Origin: Melioribacteraceae bacterium
GTDB taxonomy: Bacteria > Bacteroidota > Ignavibacteria > Ignavibacteriales > Melioribacteraceae
DNA: 64,000 nt
Direction of reading: 5' to 3'
NCBI GenBank assembly: GCA_015493615.1
Contig: WGCV01000047.1
Location: 1-64,000 of the forward strand
The translations under genes were made by a program, and so were the position numbers. A model generated the notes under the pieces. It saw nothing but the letters and a program-made list of their open reading frames with translations, was not told where the DNA came from and ran no database searches. This document shows, piece after piece, positions 33,631-42,044 of the stretch; positions within the stretch are counted from its first letter, which is position 1, and each line of letters begins with the position of its first letter.

Positions 33631-34264
33631 AACTCTGTGGGAACTTTATAAAAAGAATCCGAATGAGTCGTTGAAAAGACAAATTATTGTTAATTACACT
33701 AATTTGGTTCATTACGTTATTCAAAACAGTCATTTTGTAAATCTCAATGTTGTGGAAGAAAAAGATTATTTTCAGTTCGGCGTTGAAGGTTTAAGCGAAG
33801 CCATTGACAGATTCGACCCTGATTTCGGCACTAAGTTCGAAACTTACGCAATCCAGCGGATTCGCGGAAAAATTATCGACGAGCTACGTAAGCTGCAGAT
33901 AAAACCCCGAAATAATTTTGACGAACAGGGCAACAGAAAGTATTCCAATATTTCGCTTGATTACAATTCATCTTCGGATGACGGTTATTCCCTGCATGAA
34001 ATTCTTCCTTCCGATGAACCGAAACCTGAAGAAGAATTTCAGAAATCGGAAGACAAGGAATTGCTGAAGGAGGCGATTAAGAATCTTACGGAAAGAGAAA
34101 GATTGATAATTTCACTTTACTACTACGAAAATTTAAACTACAAAGAGATTGCCGAAGCGCTCGAAGTTTCTGTGTCGCGAATCTCGCAGTTGCACTCAAA
34201 AGTAATGAATAAATTAAAAGAAATATTATTGAATAAATCCGGGACAAATTTTGAAAGATACTGA
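33620..34264 (+). CDS. fliA: Flagellar sigma factor FliA (sigma-28)
   Basis: 214 residues, a short FliA/WhiG-type sigma factor. Region 2 includes DYFQFGVEGLSEAIDRFDPDFGTKFETYA followed by IQRIRGKIIDELRK (the sigma-28 form of region 2.3-2.4). Region 4 contains LTERERLIISLYYYENLNYKEIAEALEVSVSRISQLHSK. It directs late flagellar genes such as flagellin. No flgM anti-sigma gene is in the window. Its 3' end overlaps the TTG start of the next gene. Confidence 0.93.
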   Translation: MNTKTLWELYKKNPNESLKRQIIVNYTNLVHYVIQNSHFVNLNVVEEKDYFQFGVEGLSEAIDRFDPDFGTKFETYAIQRIRGKIIDELRKLQIKPRNNFDEQGNRKYSNISLDYNSSSDDGYSLHEILPSDEPKPEEEFQKSEDKELLKEAIKNLTERERLIISLYYYENLNYKEIAEALEVSVSRISQLHSKVMNKLKEILLNKSGTNFERY

Positions 34265-35120
34265 AACCAAACGACAAGAAGTTTTTGAAACGCTCGAGAA
34301 CATTAATAACTTGCCGTCGGCTCCTGTTATATTGGCGCAAGTAACAAGATTGCTTGATAAGGAAGACACGAATGCGACAGATTTAAGTAACCTGATATCA
34401 AAAGACCAGGGACTTGTTACTAAAATTCTGGTCATTGCCAACTCTCCTTTATTCGGAATTCCGAGGAGAGTTTCGACAATAGATTTTGCGATTGTTATTT
34501 TGGGATTTAACCAAATTAAAAATATTGTGATTTCCCTTGCGATGATGGAAGCGTTTAAATCTATAAAAGGGAAGGAATTTGATCAAAAGAAATTTTGGCA
34601 GCATTCGATGCTTGCGGCCTATCTTTCAAAAAAGATAGCCGATGATTTGGGTTATTATTTCAGCGGAGACGCTTTTACGGCGGGATTGCTGCACGATTTG
34701 GGAATTCCGCTTATATTTAAATTTTTAAACGACAGGTACATTGAAATTTACAACAAGTCGAAAGAAACGGGAAGTTGTTTTGCCAAATATGAAACGGAAA
34801 TACTCGGCGCTACTCATGCGGATATTGGAAGATTTTTGATTGACAAATGGGGATTGCCGGAATCGCTGGCGGAAGTTACCGCATTTCATCATACTCCGGC
34901 AAAGTGCAGAGACGATTTTAAGGAAATTACTTTCGTTGTTCATTTGGCTGATTACATCTTAAACTTTACGGATATCGGAGGATTCGACTGGGACCAATCT
35001 TTGGAACTTGACGAAGGCGTTTACGACGCATTGAAGTTAAGCGGAAGTGAATATTTGGACGGATTAATCGAGCAATATAAACCGTTAATCGAAGAACAAT
35101 TAAACAGTACATTTATCTAA
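34251..35120 (+). CDS. HDOD-domain protein (1)
   Basis: 289 residues from TTG 34251, overlapping fliA by 14 bases. A single HDOD domain covers most of it (NLPSAPVILAQVTRLLDKED; SKDQGLVTKILVIANSPLFGIPRRVSTIDFAIVILGF; AGLLHDLGIPL; ATHADIGRFLIDKWGLPESLAEVTAFHH). HDOD proteins are HD-like regulators that generally lack phosphodiesterase activity and act through binding. It is a close paralog of the next gene. Translational coupling to fliA suggests a link to sigma-28 or late gene control, but this is an inference. Confidence 0.88.
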   Translation: MKDTETKRQEVFETLENINNLPSAPVILAQVTRLLDKEDTNATDLSNLISKDQGLVTKILVIANSPLFGIPRRVSTIDFAIVILGFNQIKNIVISLAMMEAFKSIKGKEFDQKKFWQHSMLAAYLSKKIADDLGYYFSGDAFTAGLLHDLGIPLIFKFLNDRYIEIYNKSKETGSCFAKYETEILGATHADIGRFLIDKWGLPESLAEVTAFHHTPAKCRDDFKEITFVVHLADYILNFTDIGGFDWDQSLELDEGVYDALKLSGSEYLDGLIEQYKPLIEEQLNSTFI

Positions 35121-35135
35121 TAAAAGAGTGGTAAA

Positions 35136-36008
35136 ATGAGCGAACAAGAATTAGAACAAAGGCGCAAACGGACTAAATTAGTCCTATCGAATGTGTACAA
35201 CTTACCTGCAGTTTCTCAGGTAATGATGGAAGTATCTAATATGTTAGATAACCCGACAACCAACACGGCAAAGCTCGGAGATATGATAGGAAAAGACCAG
35301 GGACTCGCGACAAAAATCCTGTCGATCGCAAATTCTCCTTTGTACGGCTTGCCCCGCAAAGTTACAACTATCGACTTTGCGATATTAATTATCGGTTATC
35401 AGGATATCAAAAATATTGTGATAGCTCTTTCCATGATTGAGTCGTTTAAAAACAAAACCGACAAATATCTCGACCAGAAGGAATTTTGGCTTCATTCCAT
35501 TTTAACCGGTAACGCGTCGAAACGTATTGCCGAAGATCTCGGTTTCAGAATCGGGAGCGAAGTCTTTGTATCGGGGTTACTTCACGATTTGGGTATTCCC
35601 GTTCTTCACAAATTCTTCCACACCGAGTTTATGGAAATTGTTGACGAAGTAAATGAAACCGGAAAGAGTTTCCACGAAGTTGAAATTGAAAAACTCGGTT
35701 ATGACCATCAGACGATCGGACGCTTTTTAGCCGAAAAATGGAACTTGCCGATGCAGCATTGTTCTACGATTGAAAATCATCATAATCCTTCGAAAGCCGA
35801 AGAAAACCAGGTAATGGCTTCCGTTGTTCATCTTGCCGATTATATGACTCAGGTATTGGAAATCGGTAACTTCTATTGGGATAATAATTATGTTCTCGAT
35901 GAATCGATTATCGATACGCTTAAATTCGGTTCGCGCGAAAAATTGGACGAGTTTGTATCCGGCTACAAAGAACTGTTCCAGCAGGAAATTGATAATTCAT
36001 TGATTTAA
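35136..36008 (+). CDS. HDOD-domain protein (2)
   Basis: 290 residues, colinear with the preceding HDOD protein along its whole length. The same blocks recur (NLPAVSQVMMEVSNMLDN; GKDQGLATKILSIANSPLYGLPRKVTTIDFAILIIGY; SGLLHDLGIPVLHKFF; YDHQTIGRFLAEKWNLPMQHC). It therefore arose by tandem gene duplication, now well diverged. The domain has no evident output. It is followed 11 bases later by a degenerate histidine kinase, so the three may form one regulatory unit. Confidence 0.88.
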   Translation: MSEQELEQRRKRTKLVLSNVYNLPAVSQVMMEVSNMLDNPTTNTAKLGDMIGKDQGLATKILSIANSPLYGLPRKVTTIDFAILIIGYQDIKNIVIALSMIESFKNKTDKYLDQKEFWLHSILTGNASKRIAEDLGFRIGSEVFVSGLLHDLGIPVLHKFFHTEFMEIVDEVNETGKSFHEVEIEKLGYDHQTIGRFLAEKWNLPMQHCSTIENHHNPSKAEENQVMASVVHLADYMTQVLEIGNFYWDNNYVLDESIIDTLKFGSREKLDEFVSGYKELFQQEIDNSLI

Positions 36009-36019
36009 GCGATTTAAGA

Positions 36020-37306
36020 GTGAAATTACATAAATTAAATACCGAAGAATACCCTACTTTCTATGAAGCTCTCGGAGCGGAGAAGGAGAGTTCGATAAAC
36101 GAGGAATTGGAGTTTATCGGCGGGAAAAAAATTGAGCCGGCTGTTTTAGCCGAAAAATATTCTCATATTATTCAGAACTTAATTTTGTTTGAGAATGAAA
36201 GTCAATCCGTCAACAATCTTGATTCCCTTGTCGGAATGTTTAAGCTAGCCGTACGAAGAATCGTTCCGGCAAAATCATCCGAAGTTTTTTTCTTTGCAGA
36301 AAACAAAGGGGAGCTTAAAGCGTTATCGAACGATTTTGATTCCTCTCTTTTAGAAGTTGCGAACAGATTTCATAAAGAGGGTATTCTTTCCGTAATTTTT
36401 GAGAGTAAATCATCTTATGTTTTCCCCGACTTGGACAGTTACACTGAAAAAGGAACAGAGTTAAATTATCTCGTTTTCCCGATTATCCGGGATAATGTGG
36501 ATAAAGGCATTTTCATTATCAAATCTACAATCAGCCGCGAAAATTTAACCGAAATCGACAAAAGAATGATTCAAGTGCTGCTGAATACTACAATCACAAA
36601 GATCGAAAAAATAATTTATAAGCAGAAACTTAACTCGGCTTACGAAGAATTGCAGATTTATCAGGGAAAACTTTCAAACGATTTCCGTCTTTCCGCAATC
36701 GGAGAGTTAACCGAAGGAATCTTGGAAGATATTTCTTCTCCGCTTCAGACGATTATAAGTCTGGTGGAAGTGCTTGACGTTGAGGATACGAACGCGATTG
36801 AGATTTCGAAGATTAAGAGCCAGGTTCATAAAATTAACAAAACTGTTGGTCGTCTAATTCGCTTTACTAATCTTAATCAGAAGAGCGTAAAACTTCTTCC
36901 CTTAAATTTGAACAAAGTTGTTTCCGATTATTACAATATAGTTAAGTCAACTTTGGATACGGCAAAAATCGAATGCGTTCTGGATTTTGAAGAAGAAATT
37001 CCTTCGATTTTGAGTCACGCAAACTATATCAACCAAATCCTTACCAATATATTCGGAATTATCCGGAAGAATAAGGAAGGACGAAGCGGAATAATAATCC
37101 AGACAAGATACAGAAACGACAACATCTATTTGAGAATTATCACTACAATTCAGTTAAACGAAGAGAAATTAAAACCTGAATTGAACTACAAAATAGTTCA
37201 GAATCTGGTTAAAAAACATGAAGGCAGTTTTTCCATTAAGGAATCTATTGACGGCGGTTCGACAATTCTGCTCGGATTTCCGTTAATCAGAAAAATCAGA
37301 GGTTAG
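36020..37306 (+). CDS. GAF-type histidine pseudokinase
   Basis: 428 residues from GTG 36020. There is a GAF-like region (about 60-195), a coiled helix (about 195-222), a DHp-like region and a C-terminal ATPase-like fold. In the DHp region the normal GIAHEINNPL reads GILEDISSPL, so the phospho-accepting His is Glu236 and the following acidic residue is Asp. The ATPase part keeps a weak N box (NQILTNIFGIIRKN) and a late KIVQNLVKKHEGSFSIKES segment, but has no DxGxG and no GxGLG motif. It should neither bind ATP normally nor autophosphorylate. It probably acts as a sensor or scaffold next to the HDOD proteins. Confidence 0.8.
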   Translation: MKLHKLNTEEYPTFYEALGAEKESSINEELEFIGGKKIEPAVLAEKYSHIIQNLILFENESQSVNNLDSLVGMFKLAVRRIVPAKSSEVFFFAENKGELKALSNDFDSSLLEVANRFHKEGILSVIFESKSSYVFPDLDSYTEKGTELNYLVFPIIRDNVDKGIFIIKSTISRENLTEIDKRMIQVLLNTTITKIEKIIYKQKLNSAYEELQIYQGKLSNDFRLSAIGELTEGILEDISSPLQTIISLVEVLDVEDTNAIEISKIKSQVHKINKTVGRLIRFTNLNQKSVKLLPLNLNKVVSDYYNIVKSTLDTAKIECVLDFEEEIPSILSHANYINQILTNIFGIIRKNKEGRSGIIIQTRYRNDNIYLRIITTIQLNEEKLKPELNYKIVQNLVKKHEGSFSIKESIDGGSTILLGFPLIRKIRG

Positions 37307-37309
37307 ATT

Positions 37310-37900
37310 TTGAAAAGGTTGTTTTTCATAGCGTTTATTTTTGCGTTAGGAGTAACGGCTAATTACGCACAGGAAGCGACAATAACCGAAGGAAAAATTG
37401 AGACTGATATTCATACAATTTTAAATAAGCAGATTGCCGAAGCAAAACAAAAATTAAATAATCATACCTTAAATTCAACAACTCAAACTATTTCCGAAGG
37501 AAATACCTCAGTAAAACACTCAGAAAAAATTCCAAAAGAGAGCAGTTGGTTAAATTTGTCCAATTTTTCTTTTGGGAAGAAGCAATTATTCCCCTTTTTC
37601 CTGCTAATCGAGGTTTTATTAATTGGTACAATCCTTGCAATATGGATTAAGAGTAGAAGACTCCCGAACGGGAACAATGAAGTTGAACTAAAAGAGGTGG
37701 TACGAAAAATGAGAATGGAAAAGATAGGTTCAAAGTTTGACCCGGAAATTTCCGAACTTCGTTCATCTCTTACGGAACAAAACTTTACTGTTACCGACGG
37801 AGGAAAGTCTATTACAAAATTTGCAAGGAAAAAGAAAATTGCCAAAGGAGAATTGCAGCTCGCGATGAAACTCCGGATTTTGGCAAGCATGTACAAATAA
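37310..37900 (+). CDS. Membrane-anchored unknown protein with signal peptide
   Basis: 196 residues from TTG 37310. Signal peptide about 1-20 (ending NYAQ), a short polar periplasmic stretch, a membrane segment (about 93-113) and a basic cytoplasmic tail. The tail ends ITKFARKKKIAKGELQLAMKLRILASMYK (in outline), a pattern loosely like the end of small flagellar-operon membrane proteins such as DUF6115/DUF2802 or SwrB, which also lie near fliA/sigD. That likeness is weak. It starts 4 bases after the pseudokinase, so it could be its membrane partner. Confidence 0.65.
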   Translation: MKRLFFIAFIFALGVTANYAQEATITEGKIETDIHTILNKQIAEAKQKLNNHTLNSTTQTISEGNTSVKHSEKIPKESSWLNLSNFSFGKKQLFPFFLLIEVLLIGTILAIWIKSRRLPNGNNEVELKEVVRKMRMEKIGSKFDPEISELRSSLTEQNFTVTDGGKSITKFARKKKIAKGELQLAMKLRILASMYK

Positions 37901-37924
37901 AACGAGATTAGAAACTCAAAAATA

Positions 37925-39091
37925 ATGATTGGACGTATCGAGAATATTAATTCTTCGATAGGGGAAGTTAAGATTGTTGCATCGAGAGTAAGAAAAAATT
38001 TACCCAAAATTAACTCCCTTGTAAAAATCGAAGTGCTTGAAAAGCTAAAAGGCAACTACAAGATTTTAGTTGACGGAGAGCTGTATCAAAGCAAATTGCC
38101 GATAAAAGCAAAAGCGGGAGACATAATGATGGGACAATTGGCGAACTTAAATCCTTTGACAATAAAGCTTGATTCTTTCGGCGGAATTGAATTATCCGCA
38201 AGCGGAACGGTCGGAATAATCTTAAAGGAACTTGGGCTTGCAAAAACGGAACTTGCCGAAAAGCTGATTGCAGAGTTGATTAAATCCCACAAGCATTTGT
38301 CCAAAGAAAAAATAGAGCGATTTCTTGACTTTGCAGGCAACTCGTTAACGAACTTGGACAAGCTCCAATTCGGACTGTTAATTGCGATGATTTGGAACGA
38401 CGGCGATTCCTATTCCGCTCGGGAAAAGAGGGCGGTTTTCAGCAGAGTGTTCGACATTTCGTTTTGGGATTTGGCGGACAGAATTTTTGAAGAAGTAATC
38501 AATCTTAAAAAATCAAATCTTCCCGAATCGGTCGAAATAATACTTGATGAAAAAACGGTTTTTGATTATAAGGAATTCGATGAGAAAAAAGTTCTATCCG
38601 GAATCAGCTCCAAGGTGCGAAATTATATTGAGCTGACCGACTTTATTGAGGAAGGCGTTGCCGGAAACCGTTTTGATTCGTTAGTCGGGAAATCATTTAA
38701 CAGATTGAGCGATCTTCTCGTAAAATATGTTTTGCAGAAAGCGCTTTTAAACAAGTACAAAATTTATATTGATTTTACAATCGCTCGCAACGATAACGGC
38801 TACAGACTCTGGAAATTTTCCTACAACAAAATTATTAACAAGCTCGGCGAAGCGGTTTACAAGTTTGAAACTTACGCCGAAGATAAAATTTCGTCGATAG
38901 ATTATGAACTTTATCTTGTCGGCGATAAAGTACGCGGAAAAATTGAGACAACCGACATTAAAGAGGAACGGAGACTGAAATTTGAAACCGACTTTAAGAA
39001 CGCCGTCAGAAAACAAGCGGCTAATCAAGCGGAGTTAAATTGGCTTAAACGTAGAAGAAATATCGCGGCAAACAGAGAAGATAATATCTAA
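37925..39091 (+). CDS. FliK-like protein, possible second hook-length-control homolog
   Basis: 388 residues. The N-terminal part (about 30-85) has a small beta domain with LVKIEVLEKLKGNYKILVDG and LPIKAKAGDIMMGQLANLNPLTIKL. This resembles the N-terminal beta unit in FliK-like proteins of delta-proteobacteria and other phyla. The rest is helical, with a C-terminal region ending in a Lys/Arg-rich tail. I see no clear FliK C-core, so the name is tentative. It is encoded between the membrane unknown and the rod genes flgF and flgG, well away from fliK. Confidence 0.55.
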   Translation: MIGRIENINSSIGEVKIVASRVRKNLPKINSLVKIEVLEKLKGNYKILVDGELYQSKLPIKAKAGDIMMGQLANLNPLTIKLDSFGGIELSASGTVGIILKELGLAKTELAEKLIAELIKSHKHLSKEKIERFLDFAGNSLTNLDKLQFGLLIAMIWNDGDSYSAREKRAVFSRVFDISFWDLADRIFEEVINLKKSNLPESVEIILDEKTVFDYKEFDEKKVLSGISSKVRNYIELTDFIEEGVAGNRFDSLVGKSFNRLSDLLVKYVLQKALLNKYKIYIDFTIARNDNGYRLWKFSYNKIINKLGEAVYKFETYAEDKISSIDYELYLVGDKVRGKIETTDIKEERRLKFETDFKNAVRKQAANQAELNWLKRRRNIAANREDNI

Positions 39092-39098
39092 GCAAAAA

Positions 39099-39290
39099 AT
39101 GGAATGCAAACTAAGCGGGAAAATATTTTATAAGGCGATACAGATGAAAATTATCGATAAAGAAAACAGAATAATGATGGACATATTAAAATTTTACGGA
39201 GCTGAGGAGCTTCCCGTAAAAGTCAGATTGCTTACCGCCGCCGTAATCGCCGAAACGGAAAAATTATTTAAGGAAGAGCGCAATGGATAG
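39099..39290 (+). CDS. Small unknown protein before flgF
   Basis: 63 residues, charged, with no membrane segment and no family I recognise. It starts at ATG 39099, or possibly at ATG 39144, and its end overlaps flgF by 8 bases. In other flagellar operons a FliK-like gene is often followed by a small FlhB-C-domain gene, but this sequence lacks NPT(H/E) and the rest of that domain, so that identity is not supported. Confidence 0.55.
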   Translation: MECKLSGKIFYKAIQMKIIDKENRIMMDILKFYGAEELPVKVRLLTAAVIAETEKLFKEERNG

Positions 39291-39996
39291 AGGTTTATTC
39301 GATGCTGCAAGAAGCATGCATATCAAAATGAAGAATATGGAAATCGTTGCAAACAACCTTGCGAATGTAAATACAACCGGCTATAAAAGGGAAATTCCCT
39401 TTTCGGAGTATCTTGCGAGATTGGAGAATAAACCGATGAAACAGCTCTCGAATATGCAGCAGGGAAATTTGATTGAAACCGATAGTCCGCTGAATGTAGC
39501 GTTGACGGGCAACGCCTTTTTTATGATTAAAACCGAACGGGGCATCGAGCTTACGCGAAACGGAAATTTTATGCTGACGAAAAACGGCGATTTGGTTACT
39601 CACGACGGCTATCCGGTGTTAACGCAGGGCGGAACGCTGAACATCTTTGAAGAAACGATTAATAAAGATAAAACCAAACAACTCGCCATTACGGATAACG
39701 GCGAAATAAAATACGGGAATCAGATTATCGATAAATTAATGATTGCCAAGATAACAGACCAGCATGAAATTGAGCGGGACCAGGGGAGCAGGTTTTTTAA
39801 TGAAAACCAAGAATACGAATTAGCCGACGAATCGGATTATCAGGTGCATCAGGGATTTCTTGAAGAGTCGAATACTAATCCTTTTCAGGAAATGCAGGAA
39901 ATGATTTCGCTGAACAAAGAGTTTGAAACTGCGCAGCGGACAATTCAATCGATTGATAAAATGCTGGGAGAATCAAAAGAAATTGGAAAAACATAA
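39283..39996 (+). CDS. flgF: Flagellar proximal rod protein FlgF
   Basis: 237 residues. N-terminal motif NMEIVANNLANVNTTGYKREIPF, middle motif LNVALTGNAFFMIKTERGIELTRNGNFML, C-terminal motif QGFLEESNTNPFQEMQEMISLNKEFETAQRTIQS. The order before flgG and the weaker, shorter sequence point to FlgF. It is exported and assembled in the proximal rod. Confidence 0.88.
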   Translation: MDRGLFDAARSMHIKMKNMEIVANNLANVNTTGYKREIPFSEYLARLENKPMKQLSNMQQGNLIETDSPLNVALTGNAFFMIKTERGIELTRNGNFMLTKNGDLVTHDGYPVLTQGGTLNIFEETINKDKTKQLAITDNGEIKYGNQIIDKLMIAKITDQHEIERDQGSRFFNENQEYELADESDYQVHQGFLEESNTNPFQEMQEMISLNKEFETAQRTIQSIDKMLGESKEIGKT

Positions 39997-40007
39997 GGAG
40001 ATAAATT

Positions 40008-40805
40008 ATGCCTAACAGAGCTTTAAGAACGGCAGCATCAGGCATGTACGCTCAGGAACTTAACGTTTCGGTTATTTCGAATAATATAGCCAACGTAAAC
40101 ACAACATCGTTTAAGAAAAACCGAGCCGAGTTTCAGGACTTAATGTACCAGGCGGTTGCGGCAAATCCGCAGAACCAGGATTTGCCCGGCATAGTTGAAA
40201 ATCCGGCAGATGAGATTCAGGTCGGCGTCGGCGTTAAACCTTCTTCAACTCAAAAGATTTTTTCTCAGGGAGATTTGAAACAGACCGGACACAATCTTGA
40301 CTTGGCAATATACGGAGACGGGTTTTTCCAGCTTAGAACTCCCGACGGAAAATTTGTTTATTCGCGCGACGGTTCGTTTAAGCTTTCGCAGGATGGTACG
40401 ATAGTTTCCTCTAACGGGAATGTTTTGGAACCCGGTTTTGTAATTCCCAATGACGCGGTTGATTTAATGGTTTCGTCCGATGGAGTTGTGAGCATAAAAG
40501 ATACAAGCAATAATATTGTGGAACTCGGAAGTATAGAACTGGCAAAGTTTGTGAACCCCGGCGGACTGGAAGCCCTTGGAAATAACCAGTATGCGGAATC
40601 GGAATCCTCCGGCGTTCCGTTCCTCGGCGCTCCGGCGTCCGAAGGATTCGGAGAACTGCAGCAGGGTTATCTTGAAGCGTCAAACGTTGATATCGTTGAG
40701 GAAATGGTAAATATGATTTCGGCTCAGCGGGCTTACGAGATAAATTCCAAAGCGGTTAAAACCGTTGAAGATATGATGAGCATAACCAATAATCTTAAAA
40801 GATAA
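40008..40805 (+). CDS. flgG: Flagellar distal rod protein FlgG
   Basis: 265 residues, the usual FlgG length. N-terminal: RALRTAASGMYAQELNVSVISNNIANVNTTSFKKNRAEFQDLMYQ (typical of FlgG in outline). Middle: LDLAIYGDGFFQLRTPDGK. C-terminal: LQQGYLEASNVDIVEEMVNMISAQRAYEINSKAV. It forms the distal rod that crosses the P and L rings. flgA follows 3 bases later. Confidence 0.96.
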   Translation: MPNRALRTAASGMYAQELNVSVISNNIANVNTTSFKKNRAEFQDLMYQAVAANPQNQDLPGIVENPADEIQVGVGVKPSSTQKIFSQGDLKQTGHNLDLAIYGDGFFQLRTPDGKFVYSRDGSFKLSQDGTIVSSNGNVLEPGFVIPNDAVDLMVSSDGVVSIKDTSNNIVELGSIELAKFVNPGGLEALGNNQYAESESSGVPFLGAPASEGFGELQQGYLEASNVDIVEEMVNMISAQRAYEINSKAVKTVEDMMSITNNLKR

Positions 40806-40808
40806 CGA

Positions 40809-41453
40809 ATGACCAAACTGCTTTCCATATTGATTTTATTGATGTTCCCGCACGGACTGAAAACCGATGCGATTAAGGAATATCTTAAAGCGAATCTGAT
40901 TAACTACGATTCGTTTGAGTACAGACTTCTGCCTACGGAGAGTAATTTAAAATCAATGAGTATTGACGAAAGCCGGGAATTCGTTTTGAAAAATAAGTAC
41001 GGATATATTCCCGTTATTATAAAAGGGAAAAACGGCGAGAGAAAATCGCTGATTACCGTAAGGTTAAAGCTGATGAAGAAGGTCGCTGTCGCAAACAGGC
41101 TTATAAGAAGGGGAGAAAACATATCTCCCGAAGATTTTACTATCCGCGAAGCCGATGTTACCGGTTTAAGATTTTTGCCTGTTGTTTCGCTGCGTGATAG
41201 AGGAAGTCTGAAATCTAAAATAAATATTCGGAAGGGTGAAATATTAACGCGGAATATGATTGAGCAAGGGGAAACAATTTACGCGGGCAACAAAGTGAAA
41301 GCTGTTTATTCTACAGGCGCGGTTATGGTTACATTCGACGCCGAAGCAAGGTCAGCCGGAAGAGTGGGGGAAGTAATCCGTGTAAAAAGAAATGACGGAA
41401 TAATTTTTAAGGGAAAAATTATTAATAAAAATGAAGTGAAAATAGTTGAGTAA
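40809..41453 (+). CDS. flgA: P-ring assembly chaperone FlgA
   Basis: 214 residues. A short hydrophobic N-terminus that acts as a signal sequence is followed by a C-terminal SAF domain (VANRLIRRGENISPEDFTIREADVTGL and IRKGEILTRNMIEQ), as in FlgA. FlgA guides FlgI into the P ring in the periplasm. It lies between flgG and flgH, consistent with the ring genes that follow. Confidence 0.9.
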   Translation: MTKLLSILILLMFPHGLKTDAIKEYLKANLINYDSFEYRLLPTESNLKSMSIDESREFVLKNKYGYIPVIIKGKNGERKSLITVRLKLMKKVAVANRLIRRGENISPEDFTIREADVTGLRFLPVVSLRDRGSLKSKINIRKGEILTRNMIEQGETIYAGNKVKAVYSTGAVMVTFDAEARSAGRVGEVIRVKRNDGIIFKGKIINKNEVKIVE

Positions 41454-41457
41454 TAAA

Positions 41458-42030
41458 ATGAAAAAATTAATTTATCTGATAATAATATTGCCTGTTGTAA
41501 TAAGCGCGCAGAACTTTAATTACAACGCGTCGAGGTCCATATTCTCCGACTATAAAGCGCTTCACAAAGGAGACGCAATAACAGTGATTGTAGTAGAATC
41601 ATCCAAAGCTTCAAATCAATCAAATCTGGAATCGGGAAGAGATGGAAGCGTGGGCGTAAGCGCTTCGGCTGCAATGGGAGCGACAAATTATTTGCCCGAT
41701 TCGAAAGGGAGTTTGGGGACAAGCAATTCGTTCAAAGGCGGCGGAAAGATTACCAGCGCGGGAAGTTTTACTACGAAGTTAAGCGCGATTGTCGATAGCG
41801 TTTACCCCAACGGGTTGCTTCATATAAAAGGAACAAGAAAACTTGAAGTAAACGGAGAAGAGCAGAATGTAAGTATTTCGGGATTGGTAAGACCAATCGA
41901 TATCAGCTCGGCAAACAGCGTTTATTCTTATAACATCTCCGAAGCTGAGATTGTTCTTGACGGAAGCGGAATGATAGACAGGGAAACTACTCCGAGCTGG
42001 TTAACAAGATTATTCCATTGGCTATTCTAA
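41458..42030 (+). CDS. flgH: Flagellar L-ring protein FlgH without a lipobox
   Basis: 190 residues from ATG 41458; a TTG at 41446 is in frame but would put a polar extension before the signal peptide. The signal peptide MKKLIYLIIILPVVISAQ fits signal peptidase I. The family pattern is clear: SIFSDYKALHKGDAITVIVVESSKASNQ, GGGKITSAGSFTTKLSAIVDSVYPNG, LHIKGTRKLEVNGEEQ, IDISSANSVYS, and the WLTRLFHWLF-type end. The protein contains no cysteine at all, so the usual lipid anchor of FlgH is missing. Confidence 0.92.
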   Translation: MKKLIYLIIILPVVISAQNFNYNASRSIFSDYKALHKGDAITVIVVESSKASNQSNLESGRDGSVGVSASAAMGATNYLPDSKGSLGTSNSFKGGGKITSAGSFTTKLSAIVDSVYPNGLLHIKGTRKLEVNGEEQNVSISGLVRPIDISSANSVYSYNISEAEIVLDGSGMIDRETTPSWLTRLFHWLF

Positions 42031-42044
42031 GGTTGGGTGAAGAA

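Noticed and set aside
34251-36008. HDOD proteins as cyclic-di-GMP phosphodiesterases
   Set aside because: They have the HDOD pattern and lack the HD-GYP catalytic signature.
39099-39290. Small gene after a FliK-like gene as a FlhB C-domain paralog
   Set aside because: It has no NPT(H/E) cleavage motif and no match to the rest of the FlhB cytoplasmic domain.
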